From the NCBI GenBank assembly GCA_028015205.1, contig CM051521.1, forward strand, positions 65,518,314 to 65,582,313: DNA of 64,000 bases, in the 5' to 3' direction. Position 1 is the stretch's first letter. Every line of letters begins with the position of its first letter. The translations under genes and the position numbers were made by a program. The notes under the pieces are model-generated. The model did not search any database, was not told the DNA's origin, and worked only from the letters and a program-made list of their open reading frames with translations. Below, piece by piece: positions 36,365 to 47,404 of the stretch. Source of the DNA: Mytilisepta virgata. Taxonomy: Eukaryota > Mollusca > Bivalvia > Mytilida > Mytilidae.

Positions 36365-38270
36365 AGCTCACCTGGCCTAACATTTTCCGTCATCTGTCCA
36401 CATTTCTCATTTGATATTCTTCTCTGAAATCACCAGTCCAAATTGAACCAAAGTTGGCAGGAATATTAATTGGTTTCTTCTGTACAAAGGTTATGTTTTT
36501 TGTGCCAATTGGATATTCAACATGGCTACCAGGGGCAGATAATTCATTCTGATTGGACTTATCTTCAAAGCTATTCTTTTCAGAAACTAGTGAGCCAGTT
36601 GAATTGATTTGTTGCATGAATGATCCTTGGATGAACCTCTACAAAGTAATGTTTTTTGGTGCCGATCAAAATTCAAGATGGCCACCACAGCCAGACTATG
36701 TTTAACATTGGACCGTATAAGGATATTTTGTATAAAAGATCTTCTTGTCAGAAACTACCAAACCAATTGAAATGTTTTTATGTTTGAACAAGCATTGGAT
36801 GAACCTCTACCTAACTTATGTTTTTTGTGCCGATCGGAAATTCAAGATAGCCGCCTCAACCAGACTTAGTTTAACATTAGAGCCTATTGGGAATTTTGTA
36901 GAAAGGTCTTCTTGTCAGAAAGTACAAAGCTAATTGAAATGTTTTTGATGTGTGAGAATGATCATTTGATAAACCACTACAAAACTTATGTTTTTTGTGC
37001 AGATTGGATATTCAACATTACTACCAGGGGCAGATAATTCATTCTGATTGGACTTATTTTTAAAGCTCTTCTTGTCAGAAACTACTGAGTCAATTGAATT
37101 GAATTTATGCATGAATGATTCTTGGATGAACCTCTACAAATAGTATGTTTTTTGTGCCGATCGAAATTCAAGATGGCCACCACAGCCAGACTAAGTTTAA
37201 CGTTTGACCATATGGGAAAATTTGTATAAAGATCTTCTTGTCAGAAACTGAATTCCAAGCCAATTGAAATGTTTTAATGTATGAACAAGCATTGGATGAA
37301 CCTCTACCAAATATGTTTTTTGTGCCGATCCAAAATTCAAGATGGCTGCCTCAGCCGGACTTGGTTTAACATTAGAGCCTATAGGGAATATTGTACAAAG
37401 GTCTTCTTGTCAGAAACTACGAAGCTAATTGAAATGTTTTTGATGTACGAATGATCATTTGATAGACCACTACAAAAGTTGTGTTTTTTGTGCCAATTGG
37501 ATATTCAAGATGGCTACCAGGGGCAGATAATTCATTCTGATTGGACAAGCATTGGATGAACCTCTACAATTATGTTTTTTGTGCCGATCGGAATTTCAAG
37601 ATGGCCGCCACAGCCAGACTTAGTTTAACATTGGAGCAAATGGGGAATTTTTTACAAAGGTCTTCTTGTCAGAAACTACCAAGCCAATTGAAATGTTTTA
37701 GATGTGTGAATGATCATTTGATAGACCACTGCAAAAAAATGTTTTATGTGCTGATCGGAAATTCAATATGGCCACCACAGCCAGACTTGGTTTAACAATT
37801 CGAACCCTATGGGAAATTTGCACAAAGGTCCTCTTGTCAGAAACTACTGACCCAATTGAAATATTTTTATATATGAACAAGCATAGGATGAACCTCTACA
37901 AAATATTTTTTTGTGCCGATCGGAAATTCAAGATGGTTGCCACAAATTTAATATTGAACGCTATGGGAAATTTTTACAAAAGCCTTCTTGTCAGAAACTA
38001 CATGTACCAAGACAATTGAAATATTTTTATGTATGAACAAGCAATGGATGAACCTCTACGATAGTAATTTTTTTTTTAGTGCTGATCTGAAATTCAAGAT
38101 GGTTGCCAGAGCCGGATTAATTTGTACAAAGGTCTTCTTGTCAGAAAATACTAGGCAAATTAAAATATTTTTGTTGCATTAAGATCCTTAGATAAATGTC
38201 TGCTACAAAAGTTATGTTCTCATGCCGATCGGAATCCTTGCTAGCTGCCCCAGCTGGATTTTATGTAGCT
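36365..38270 (+). mobile_element. Family C HINE-like element C3
   Basis: The head is AGCTCACCTGGCCTAAC. The core has about ten units of 150-170 bp with GATCTTCTTGTCAGAAAC, CCTCTACAAA, TTTTTTGTGCCGATC and AAGATGGCCACCACAGCC. No clear hairpin tail; the right end grades into the next tandem region. The small open frames are repeat artefacts. Confidence 0.7.
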
Positions 38271-38746
38271 GTAATACCTATATCCAAATTGACCTCAATT
38301 TTAGGCTTGAGTGACTTTTATCCCATTTTGACAAATAAGTCCATTTCTCAACAAATATTATAAATGTATGATATAGACCCACCATTTTTGGTCTATAGAT
38401 AGTTTTTGGTTGGTACATACCAGTCTGAGACCTATCAGCTTGCCTTGGACACAGTTTTGGGCTTGAATGACATGGATTTTTCTGTAGCTGTAATACCTAT
38501 ATTCAAATCGACCTAAATTTTAGGCTTGAGTGACTCTTGTCCCATTTTAACAAATAAGTCCATTTTCTCAACAAATGTTATAAATGTATTATATAGACCC
38601 ACCATTTTTGGTCTATAGATAGTGCTTTGTGGGTACATACCAGTCTGAGACCGGTCAGTTCGCCTTGGACACAGTTTTGGGCTTGAATGACATGCATGAT
38701 ATTTTTCAGACAATTCATTCTCATAACTTATCTTCTACAGATTTTA
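38271..38746. repeat. Tandem pair of about 212 bp
   Basis: Two copies of GTAGCTGTAATACCTATAT, TTTTAGGCTTGAGTGAC, ACCCACCATTTTTGGTC and CGCCTTGGACACAGTTTTGG. A diverged third copy is at 49900-50230 in intron 6. Confidence 0.8.
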
Positions 38747-40621
38747 AGCTCACGTGGCCCAAAGGGCCAAGTGAGCTTCTCTCATCACTTGGCGTCCGTC
38801 GTCCGTCGTTGTTAACATTTTACATTTTGAACTTCTTCTAGAGAACCACTGAATGGAATGAAACCAAACATGGCATGAATGTTCCTAATGAGATGCTGAC
38901 CAAGTGTTGTTACTTTGTAGCCGATCCATCATCCAAGACGGCCGCCAGCGGGGAACTTAGTTTAACATAGGACCCTATGGGAAATGCATACAAATGACTT
39001 CTTTTAGAGAACCGTTGAATGGAATGAAACCAAACATGGCATGAATGTTCCTTATGAGGTGCTGACCAAGTGTTGTTACTTTGTAGCCGATCCATAATCC
39101 AAGATGGCCGCCAGCAGGGGACTTAGTTTAACATAGAACCCTATGGGAAATGCATACAAATGACTTCTTTTAGTGACCCACTTAATGGAATGAAACCAAA
39201 CATGGCATGAATATTCCTTATGAGGTGCTGACCAAGTGTTGTTACTTTGTAGCTGATCCATCATCAAAGTTGGCCGCCAGCGGGGAACTTAGTTTAACGT
39301 AGGACCCTATGGGAAATGCATACAAATGACTTCTTTTAGAGAACCACTGAATGGAATGAAACCAAACCTGGCCTGAATGTTCCTTATGAGGTGCTGACCA
39401 AGTGTTGTTACTTTGTAGCCGATCAATCATCCAAGATGGCCGCCAGCGGGGGACTAAGTTTAACATTGGACCCTATGGGAAATGCATACAAATGACTTCT
39501 TTTAGAGAACCACTGAATGGAATGTAACAAAACATAGCATGAATGTTCCTTACAAGGTGCTGACCAAGTGTTGTTACTTTGTAGCCGATCCATCATCCAA
39601 GATGGCCGCCAGCGGGGAACTTAGTTTAACATAGGACCCTAAGGGAAATGCATACAAATGACTTCTTTTAGAGAACCACTGAATGGAATGAAACTAAATC
39701 TGGGATGAATGAACCCTTATAAGGTGCTGACCAAGTGTTGTTACTTTGTAGCTGATCCATCATCCAAGATGGCCGCCAGAGGGGGACTTAGTTTAACATA
39801 GGACCCTATGGGAAATGCATACAAATGACTTCTTTTAGCATGTTTAGAGAACCGTTGAATGGAATGAAACCAAACATGGCATGAATATTCCTTATGAGGT
39901 GCTGACCAAGTGTTGTTACTTTGTAGCTGATCCATCATCAAAGATGGCCGCCAGCGGGGAACTTAGTTTAACATAGGACCCTATGGGAAATGCATACAAA
40001 TGACTTCTTTAAGAGAACCACTGAATGGAATGTAACAAAACATAGCATGAATGTTCCTTATGAGGTGCTGACCAAGAGTTGTTACTTTGTTGCCGATCCA
40101 TCATCCAAGATGGCTGCCAGCGGGGGACTAAGTTTAACATTGGACCCTATGGGAAATGCATACAAATGACTTCTTTTAGAGAACCACTGAATGGAATGTA
40201 ACAAAACATAGCATGAATGTTCCTTACAAGGTGCTGACTAAGTGTTGTTACTTTGTAGCTGTTACATCATTCAAAATGGCCACCAGTGAGGAACTTAGTT
40301 TAACATAGGACCCTAAGGGAAATACATACAAATGTCTTCTTCTATAGAACCCACTGAATGGAATGAAGCCAAACATGGCATGAATGTTCACTCAAAAATC
40401 TTACTTCAGACTTAGCAGAAATGGTCCTTAGATGGTTCTCTTTTAGAAATGTATCCGTTGACCTGGACTAAACCAAGATGACTGCCACAGCTGAAATTAG
40501 TTTAACATAGAATCCTATAGAAAAACCAGCCAAATTGACTGCAACACTTTATTTTTTAGGTCTGCTCAAGGTGAAAAGTTAAATCCAGGTGAGCGATACA
40601 GGCTCTTGAGAGCCTCTAGTT
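38747..40621 (+). mobile_element. Family C HINE-like element C4 (complete)
   Basis: The head is AGCTCACGTGGCCCAAAGGG at 38747. The core has about nine homogenised units of 150-170 bp (GACTTCTTTTAGAGAACC, AAGTGTTGTTACTTTGTAGC, AAGATGGCCGCCAGCGGGG). The tail is CCAGGTGAGCG at 40585-40595, then the perfect hairpin AGGCTCT/AGAGCCT (40600-40606 and 40609-40615), then CTAG and T. The unit-to-unit similarity is high, suggesting recent expansion of the array. Confidence 0.85.
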
Positions 40622-41436
40622 TCTGTTTCTAAAAGACAATTTTATTTTCATTTAAGACAACTATTTTTGTCATTACAAATAGATTTTCTAACTGATCCTG
40701 TCATGGTTCATACATCAGAGGCTGAACATTATGTAAATATAGGAAAATGGCATACATGTGTACAAGTTACATAATTCTATCTGACACACCATGCCTTGTT
40801 TTTAAAAGGGATTTCTATGTATATTCTAATAAATTGTTGGGATAGAGGTACATTTCTTTCACATTTTATTAAAAATCCATTGAACAGTACGCATAGTTTA
40901 TCAAAATAACTTTTCTGTCGAGTCATTGTCCAAAGTAAAGGATAACGATAACATTTGGATACACACATGAGAAACACGTCTGGGACAGTAGATGGCATCA
41001 AATTCACATAAGTAAACAAGACAATGAGATAGAACACATCTTATTAGACAAAATATGTCGTTTTTATTTAAAAATAAAACATTTCTTTTCTGCAATTTTC
41101 ATCGACTTTGTAATGACGTTACCTTCTGGTTCATTTCCTGTGAAGAAAAAAATGAAACTATTTCAAAATATTTGATTGTACATGGTTTTGACACATTTCC
41201 CATGAATATTCCTATCTAATTGGCTGATATATTCTAATATCCGATATTCGATTACATGATGTAATTTAGCTTTAGTATATAGGAAATGGTTCGGTGTTTT
41301 GAAATAATATTACAATAGCCGATATATTCATTTAACCAATATCCGATTAGGTGGAGTCTACTATTAACGCATTTTTAACGGATATGAGATAGTTCTGTGT
41401 ACATGTGCATACTCATGTGAGACATGTAGTGTGTCC
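40622..41436. other. Intron 4, right part
   Basis: No exon recognised. A short open frame on the minus strand (40777-41037) has no recognisable domain. At 41421-41445 the sequence GAGACATGTAGTGTGTCCAC then TCTTGTT matches the end of family B (26205-26230), so a family B-type tail lies right beside exon e. Confidence 0.45.
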
Positions 41437-41509
41437 ACTCTTGTTTTTAATTTAGAGGTCAGAAATGAGATTTATTACTTGAAAACAGATCGACCTTAAA
41501 CGAACATCT
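41437..41509 (+). pseudogene. Duplicated, inactive copy of the intron end and 5' half of exon e
   Basis: The 73-bp segment beginning ACTCTTGTTTTTAATTTAG and continuing AGGTCAGAAATGAGATTT is repeated with about five changes at 41510-41582, the functional copy. In this copy ACT TGG has become ACT TGA, an in-frame stop, and the acceptor CAG is changed to GAG. A partial exon duplication that would not be translated. Confidence 0.85.
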
Positions 41510-41530
41510 ACTCTTGTTTTTAATTTACAG

Positions 41531-41621
41531 GTCAGAAATGAGATTTATTACTTGGACACAGATCGACCTTGAACCAACATCTGATGATTTGGCAATTGTG
41601 CCTCCACATATAGGTATAGAG
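41531..41621 (+). CDS. RNA ligase-like gene, exon e
   Basis: The acceptor is TTTTTAATTTACAG and the donor GAG/GTAAGG. One base completes a Gly codon from exon d, then 30 codons follow: SEMRFITWTQIDLEPTSDD and then LAIVPPHIGIE. A hydrophobic strand (RFITW) followed by a variable loop and a PP turn is consistent with the region between motif III and motif IV. Its first half, with the preceding intron end, is tandemly duplicated immediately upstream (41437-41509). That copy has an in-frame stop and is not used here. Confidence 0.87.
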
Positions 41622-42100
41622 GTAAGGTCATCTATGATCGAGCATGAACTGTCCTGATAAAAATCACTTTCTTGTTTCTATCAGAAGCAAATTTCAATTA
41701 TTTGAACCTTACACAAGAATAATATCAGTCTAAATGATTATTTGGCCACTACCACTGATTACATTGTTACGTATACTTCCTGACAATATCAAATTTGGAG
41801 ATATGATTGGTAAAAATCAATTTGTAACATGTTAATGTTGTTTGCTATGCATGTACCACAAATAGTCCAGATTGTTAACTTTTTTACTCATAGGGGAAAT
41901 AAATTCTCCTTCCATTTGCTTGTTCCATTTATTAACATGCTCACTAAAGCTTGCATCTTGCAAATTTAAAATTCAACTACATGTATCATGAGAAATATAC
42001 ACTACTCGCAACAGATGGAAACTAGAAGGAAGAGAATTGGGTCCGTGTTTGAAGCTGCCAAACATTTTTCAGTTTAAAAAGAAATTTTTTTTCCTTTTTT
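41622..42100. other. Intron 5, left part
   Basis: AT-rich, no repeat family or exon recognised. Confidence 0.5.
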
Positions 42101-43570
42101 AGCTCACCTTGCCAAAGGCCATGTGAGCTTTTGTCATCACTTACCATCCGTCGTCTGTTTGTCGTCTGTTTGTCATCCGTCTGTCATCTGTCCATCCATC
42201 CATTGTCTGTCCGTCAACTTTTCTTTTTCAACAAGATCTACTCCTTTGAAACAACTGAGCGGATTCAAACAAAACTTGGACTGATTCTTCTTTAAAGTGT
42301 CTTGATTAAATTTGTGATTTTGGTACCCGTTTTTGATTCAAAATGGCCACTTGGGCTAAAAATAGAACATAGGGGTATGAGCATGTTTTTTGCTTAAATA
42401 TCATGATCTATCACTAAAACAGAAAAAAAACTGTTACCTAAAAATGATCAGAATGCAAAGTTTTAACTTTCATTTATTTGGTCCGAAATTATCAGTTATA
42501 GCCCCTGAATGATAATTTTTATCCGTTTTTGGTGAATTTTGCTTTTTTCTTGAAAACTATAATATATAGAGAGAAACTGTAGATAATGAAATTGTCAAGC
42601 ATGATAAGATCTACAAATGATGTAACATGACCGATATCATCAATCAATTCCTATAGGAGTTATTGACCTTAAATGACAATTTTTAGTCTGTTTTTGTGAA
42701 TTTTGTTTTTATACGACCGCAAAATTTTTGTGGTCGTATATTGGTATGACGTTGGCGTCGTCGTCGTCGTCGTCCGTCGGAGTCTGTAGACATTTGGTTT
42801 TCGCACTATAAATGTAGTATAAGTTAATAGAAATCTACGAAATTTAAACACAAGGTTTATGACCACAAAAGGAAGGTTGGGATTGTTTTTGGGAGTTTTG
42901 GTCCCAAAAGTTTAAGAATTAGGGGCCAAAAAAGGGTCCAATAAGCATTTTTCTTGGTTTTCGCACAATAAGTCTAGTATAAGTAAATAGAAATCTATGA
43001 AATTTTAACACAAGGTTTATGATCATTTTTTGGAGTTTTGATCCCAACAGTTTAGGAATTAGGGGCTAAAAAAGGGCCCAAATAAGCATTTTTCTTGGTT
43101 TTTGCACAATAACTGTAGTATAAATAAATAGAAATCTATGATATTAGCTTGGTGGGCTAAGGAAGGTAATCCAAACACATTCCAAACACATTTAAAGTAA
43201 AATATTGTGTATGATTCAATTATGTATAAAGAAATGTTGATTGTTTTTGGGGTGATTTATAGCTGTCAGTTTATTTTTAGAACTTACTATGAATTAATAT
43301 TAATTTTAGCCATATGTCATTTTTTATTTTAAGACTTCAATGATGTATTTAAATGTTTAATTATGTTTGCAAACTTCATGATAATTTTGAATAGGGATTA
43401 TGACATTATCTTGAGGGAAAGATTTTTTTTCTTGAAAAAGGGAAAGTGGGGGGGGGGGGTGTCAAAATTTATGGGGTAAATATTAAATTGGCGGGGGGTG
43501 GGGAAAATTTTTTTCTCATTTCAGATTTGTACTTAGTTTTGTTATTATGGGCCCAGTTTTCAAGTTTTTT

Positions 43571-43601
<31 letters not shown>

Positions 43602-44812
43602 GTGGGGCATTTATCCACAGCATATTGTATTGCACAAGAAGAAAAAAGTTGAATATAAATTCAAATCATATGACCAATTCTAAGTTTTTTGATTTCACTT
43701 ATTCTGTGTCATAAACCTATTATGTATCAAATATTTCAATAAATTTTCAATTGCACAGTATTGTGTAATAGCAAGAAATTGATATGTGTGACCTGTTATC
43801 AAAACTTTATTATTAACAAATTCCATTGGAAATTTGCCAATATCTTTAGTTTAATGAAGTTCGTTGGAAATTTGGAAATATAAAATTTGCTGATGAAGTT
43901 TTTTTGTTTATCTCATCTAAAATGCTTTTAAATTATGTATATTTAAAATTTACCATCCATGACTATGATGTCATTTTCTATTTTAATAAATTATGGTGTA
44001 TTTAAATGGGCTGTTATGGTTGCAAAGTATCAAACGAAAGGGGGGGTGGGGTTTGAAAAAAAATTTAGGGGGGTGGGTAAATGAGAAATTATGGAGGGGG
44101 CAATTTTTTTATCATTTCATATTTCATAAATTAAAAAGGAAATTTCAGATTTCTTTTAGGAAAAAAAGGGGGGGTTACAATAATCTACATAACATATTTA
44201 TACATAAAAAAAATTTAAAAATAAACATTGATGCCATATTTATTTTTAACAATGATACACATCAAATTTCTTTTAATTGTGCAATTTATATATATTATCT
44301 GTAAAAAAAAAAAAAAAATATTACATCAACATAACCAATACATATTAATTAATTTTAACATTATTTATTACTTATAAATAAAAATAAAATAAAATTTACA
44401 ATCATTCTAATTTACACCAACTTCCATTATTTACATTACAATTAAAGAATAACTTCATTAACACCCAAAAAAAAATTCAATCCACATATATATATTGAAT
44501 CAACTTACAATTCATAAATTTTAAAATTATATAATAATAACATACAAAAATTCTAACAATTACATATGATTTATAGCAAATATGACAACCAAATTATAAA
44601 AATATCTACATCATAAGACAGTGTGCAGAAAGAGAGATAACTCTTTCATTTTAATATCACAAATTTAATATTTTTATCTGTCCAGTTTTATTATGGGCGA
44701 TATTTTTCAGTTGGTCCAAATCTATAAAAAAGGGGTAATTTTTTTTTTTTTGGGGGGTGGGGGAATTCTAAACAGCATATTGTATTGCACAAGAAACAAC
44801 AACTTCAATATA

Positions 44813-45546
44813 AACTAGGTATGATTGTGATCGCAAGCGAGTCACAAGATGTCTCCCAAACCCCCATTGCCACTATCTAGAGCTTATCAGTAACCCCCTA
44901 AATTCCCTTTTGCTCTATTCACCTACAAAATTTCAGAATCCTACCCACCTAGGTTACAGAGATATCGCAATGTCCTATATAATGACCTTTTCCTGTTTCC
45001 ATGGAAACAGCGGCCATTTTGAATTTTTTTTAAGCCCTTTGCAATCGCCATCATTTAAAACCCCTAAATATCAATTTTCATTGAAATCGAAGCACTTCGA
45101 AAGAATTTCGAATTTTGGGCGCGAAAAATCACATTTTCGTAAATAACGCGAAAACCGTAAATATCGCTTCAAATTTTTTTTTCGTATAATTAAAGAGCAC
45201 CTTTTGCTCTATTCACCTACAAAATTTCAGAATCCTACCCACCTAGGTTACTGACATAAAGCAATGTCTCCTATATAATGACCTTTTTCTGTTTCCACGG
45301 AAACGGCGGCCATTTTGAAAATTTTAAAAGTCGTTTGCAAAACTTCAGGTCACCCTTAACATATTCCCAAAGTTTCATATTGATTGGACATTGCATCTTT
45401 GAGAAACGTCGCGGACAACATTGAACGGAAAGAAAAAGGAAAGAAGAAGAAGAAGAAGAAGAAGAAGAAGAAGAAGAAGAAGAATAATAATAAGAAACCG
45501 GACAAAAACAATATGTCTCCCAAAACTTTGTTTGGGAGACATAATT
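44813..45546. mobile_element. Family D element (hairpin-ended) nested in A6
   Basis: Near one end is ATGTCTCCCAAA (44849-44860). At the other end is a perfect 13-bp stem, TATGTCTCCCAAA (45512-45524) against TTTGGGAGACATA (45531-45543). The core has two units of about 290 bp (TTTTGCTCTATTCACCTAC, TTTCAGAATCCTACCCACC) and an (AGA)n run at 45443-45483. It interrupts the family A sentence ATATAAA..TCATATGACC. Its orientation is uncertain. Confidence 0.75.
45443..45483 (+). repeat. (AGA)n microsatellite
   Basis: About 13 AAG/AGA triplets inside the family D element. The hydrophobic frame on the other strand is only the poly-Leu reading of this run. Confidence 0.95.
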
Positions 45547-46260
45547 AAAATCATATGACCAATTATAAATTCTTTCAATTCAATTATTCTGTGTCAGAAA
45601 CATATTATGTGTCAAATTCTTCAATTGCACATTATTAGTTTAATGAACTTCATTGGAAATTTGCCAATATAAAATGTGCTGATGAAAGTTTTTTGTTTAT
45701 CTCATCTATAATGCCATTTTCAATTGGTTATTTGGGATTTATATATAAAATCAAATAATACTGATATGGTTTGAATAGGTAAATTAAAAAATTTTAAGTT
45801 CTTACAACACATTAATTCTGTGTCAGAAACATATGCTGTGTCAAATATTTATTCACAATCCAAATTCAATGTTGTATCAAGCTTGAATGATGTGTCCATA
45901 CTTGCCCCAACTGTTCAGGGTTCGACCTCTGCGGTCGTATCAAGCTGCGCCCAGCGGAGCATTTTATTTTATTTTAAACTTTAATAGATAGAGAGAAACT
46001 ATAAACAGTCTGGAAACAGTTGGATAATTTAAGCCAAATTGGGCAGCAATTGTCCTTAGGTTAATGTCCTCTTATAAAATTATGTCCAATAAGATGGTCT
46101 GTCAACCAAAGATTAACTCAGGTGTTCAGGTGAGCGATACAGGCTCCTGGGAGCCTCTGGTTTCAAATCATTATAAATGAAAAATTAAAATATTTATACA
46201 ATATTTTCTTTTACATTTGAATATATCAAAATGAAATTTGAAAATTTGCTTTCCATTTTT

Positions 46261-47404
46261 AGCTCACTTGGCCCAAAGGGCCATGTGCCATCACTTGGCA
46301 TCCATCGTCGTCCGTTGTTGTCGTCGTAAACTTTCCTCTAAAGATCTTCTCCTCTGAAACCACTGGGCCAATTGAGACCAAACTGTGGTGGAATGGTCCT
46401 TGGTGGCCCCGTTCCAAATACATGTCCAGCATCCCCAACTTCGAACCGACATGGCTGCTGTTACTAAAAATAGAAAAAAGGTAGGGGGTGAATTTAAAAA
46501 ATCTTCTTCTATGAAACTACTAGGCCAATTGGAACCAAAGTTGGGAGTAATGGTCCTTAGGAGGTTCTCTTTCAGAAATATGTCCGATGACCCGGATTGT
46601 TAACCAAGATGGCCGCTACAGCCTAAATTAGTTTAACAAAGGGCCCTATGGGAAAATTCATTGAAAAATCCTCTTGTCTGAAACCACATGACCAATTGGA
46701 ACCAGACTTGGCAGCAATGGTCCTTGGCCCATCTTTCAGAGGTGTGTCTGAAGACCCGGACTGTCAACCAAGATGGCTGCCACAACCGAACTTAGTTTAA
46801 TATAGGAAAATTCATTGAAAAATGTTCTTGTCTGAAACCACTTGAAATATTGGAGCCAGACTTGGCAGCAATAGTCCTTAGGAGGTTCTTTTTCACAAGT
46901 GTGTCCGATTTCGTGGACTGTGAACCAAGATGGCCATCACAGCCGAACTTAGTTTTACATAGGACCTTATGGGAAATTCACATAAAAATCTTCACGTCTG
47001 AAACTACTGAGCCAATTGGAACTAAACTTGGCAGCATTGGTCTTTAGATGGTCCTCTTTCAGAAATGTGTCCGATAATCCGGATTGTCAGCCAAGAGGGC
47101 CGCCACCACCGAACTTAGTTAAATATAGAACCCTATAGGAAAATTCATTTAAAAATCTTCTTGTCTGAAACCACTTAGCAAGTTGGAACAAGACTTAGCA
47201 GAAATGGTCCTTAGATGGTTCTCTTTTAGAAATATGTCCATTGACCTGGACTGTCAACCAAGATGACTGCCACAGCTGAACTTAGTTTAACATAGAACCC
47301 TATAGAAAAAGCAGCCAAATTGACTGCAACACTTCAATTTTGTCCTGCTCAAGGTGAAAAGTTAAATCCAGGTGAGCGATACAGGCTCTTGAGAGCCTCT
47401 AGTT
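46261..47404 (+). mobile_element. Family C HINE-like element C6 (complete)
   Basis: The head is AGCTCACTTGGCCCAAAGGG. The core has about six units of 150-165 bp (CTTGTCTGAAACCAC, CCAATTGGAACCA, AACCAAGATGGCCGCTAC). The tail is CCAGGTGAGCG then hairpin AGGCTCT/AGAGCCT and CTAG at about 47369-47403. Element C7 abuts it directly. Confidence 0.85.

Larger units (their letters stand above)
42706..45967 (+). mobile_element. Family A HINE-like element A6, carrying two later insertions
   Basis: The head palindrome at 42711-42741 has one changed arm (TTTTTGTGGTCGTA). The copy is nearly identical to A5 as far as GGGGGGGTTACAATAAT at about 44184. Then about 500 bp of AT-rich sequence (44185-44685) and a family D element (about 44813-45546) interrupt it. 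A T16-G22 homopolymer junction lies at 43566-43602. The tail is of the second subfamily (TATCAAGCTGCGCCCAGC) and ends at 45967. Confidence 0.82.
42101..46163 (+). mobile_element. Family C HINE-like element C5, interrupted by family A copy A6
   Basis: The head is AGCTCACCTTGCCAAAGG at 42101, followed by a GTCTGT-rich stretch and core units. A6 occupies 42706-45967. The tail at 46126-46162 is TCAGGTGAGCGATACAGG, hairpin AGGCTCC/GGGAGCCT, then CTGG and TTT. The host sequence resumes after A6 with 'aatagatagagagaaact', matching the uninterrupted stretch near 42571-42590. Confidence 0.8.

Noticed and set aside
38910..39941. Minus-strand open frames repeating SNNTWSAPHKEHS
   Set aside because: These are the reverse reading of homogenised family C core units.
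40777..41095. Minus-strand frames of 86 and 64 codons (LSLSFTLDNDSTEKLF and others)
   Set aside because: No recognised domain; two overlapping frames of the same stretch. It may be an old retroelement remnant but cannot be supported.
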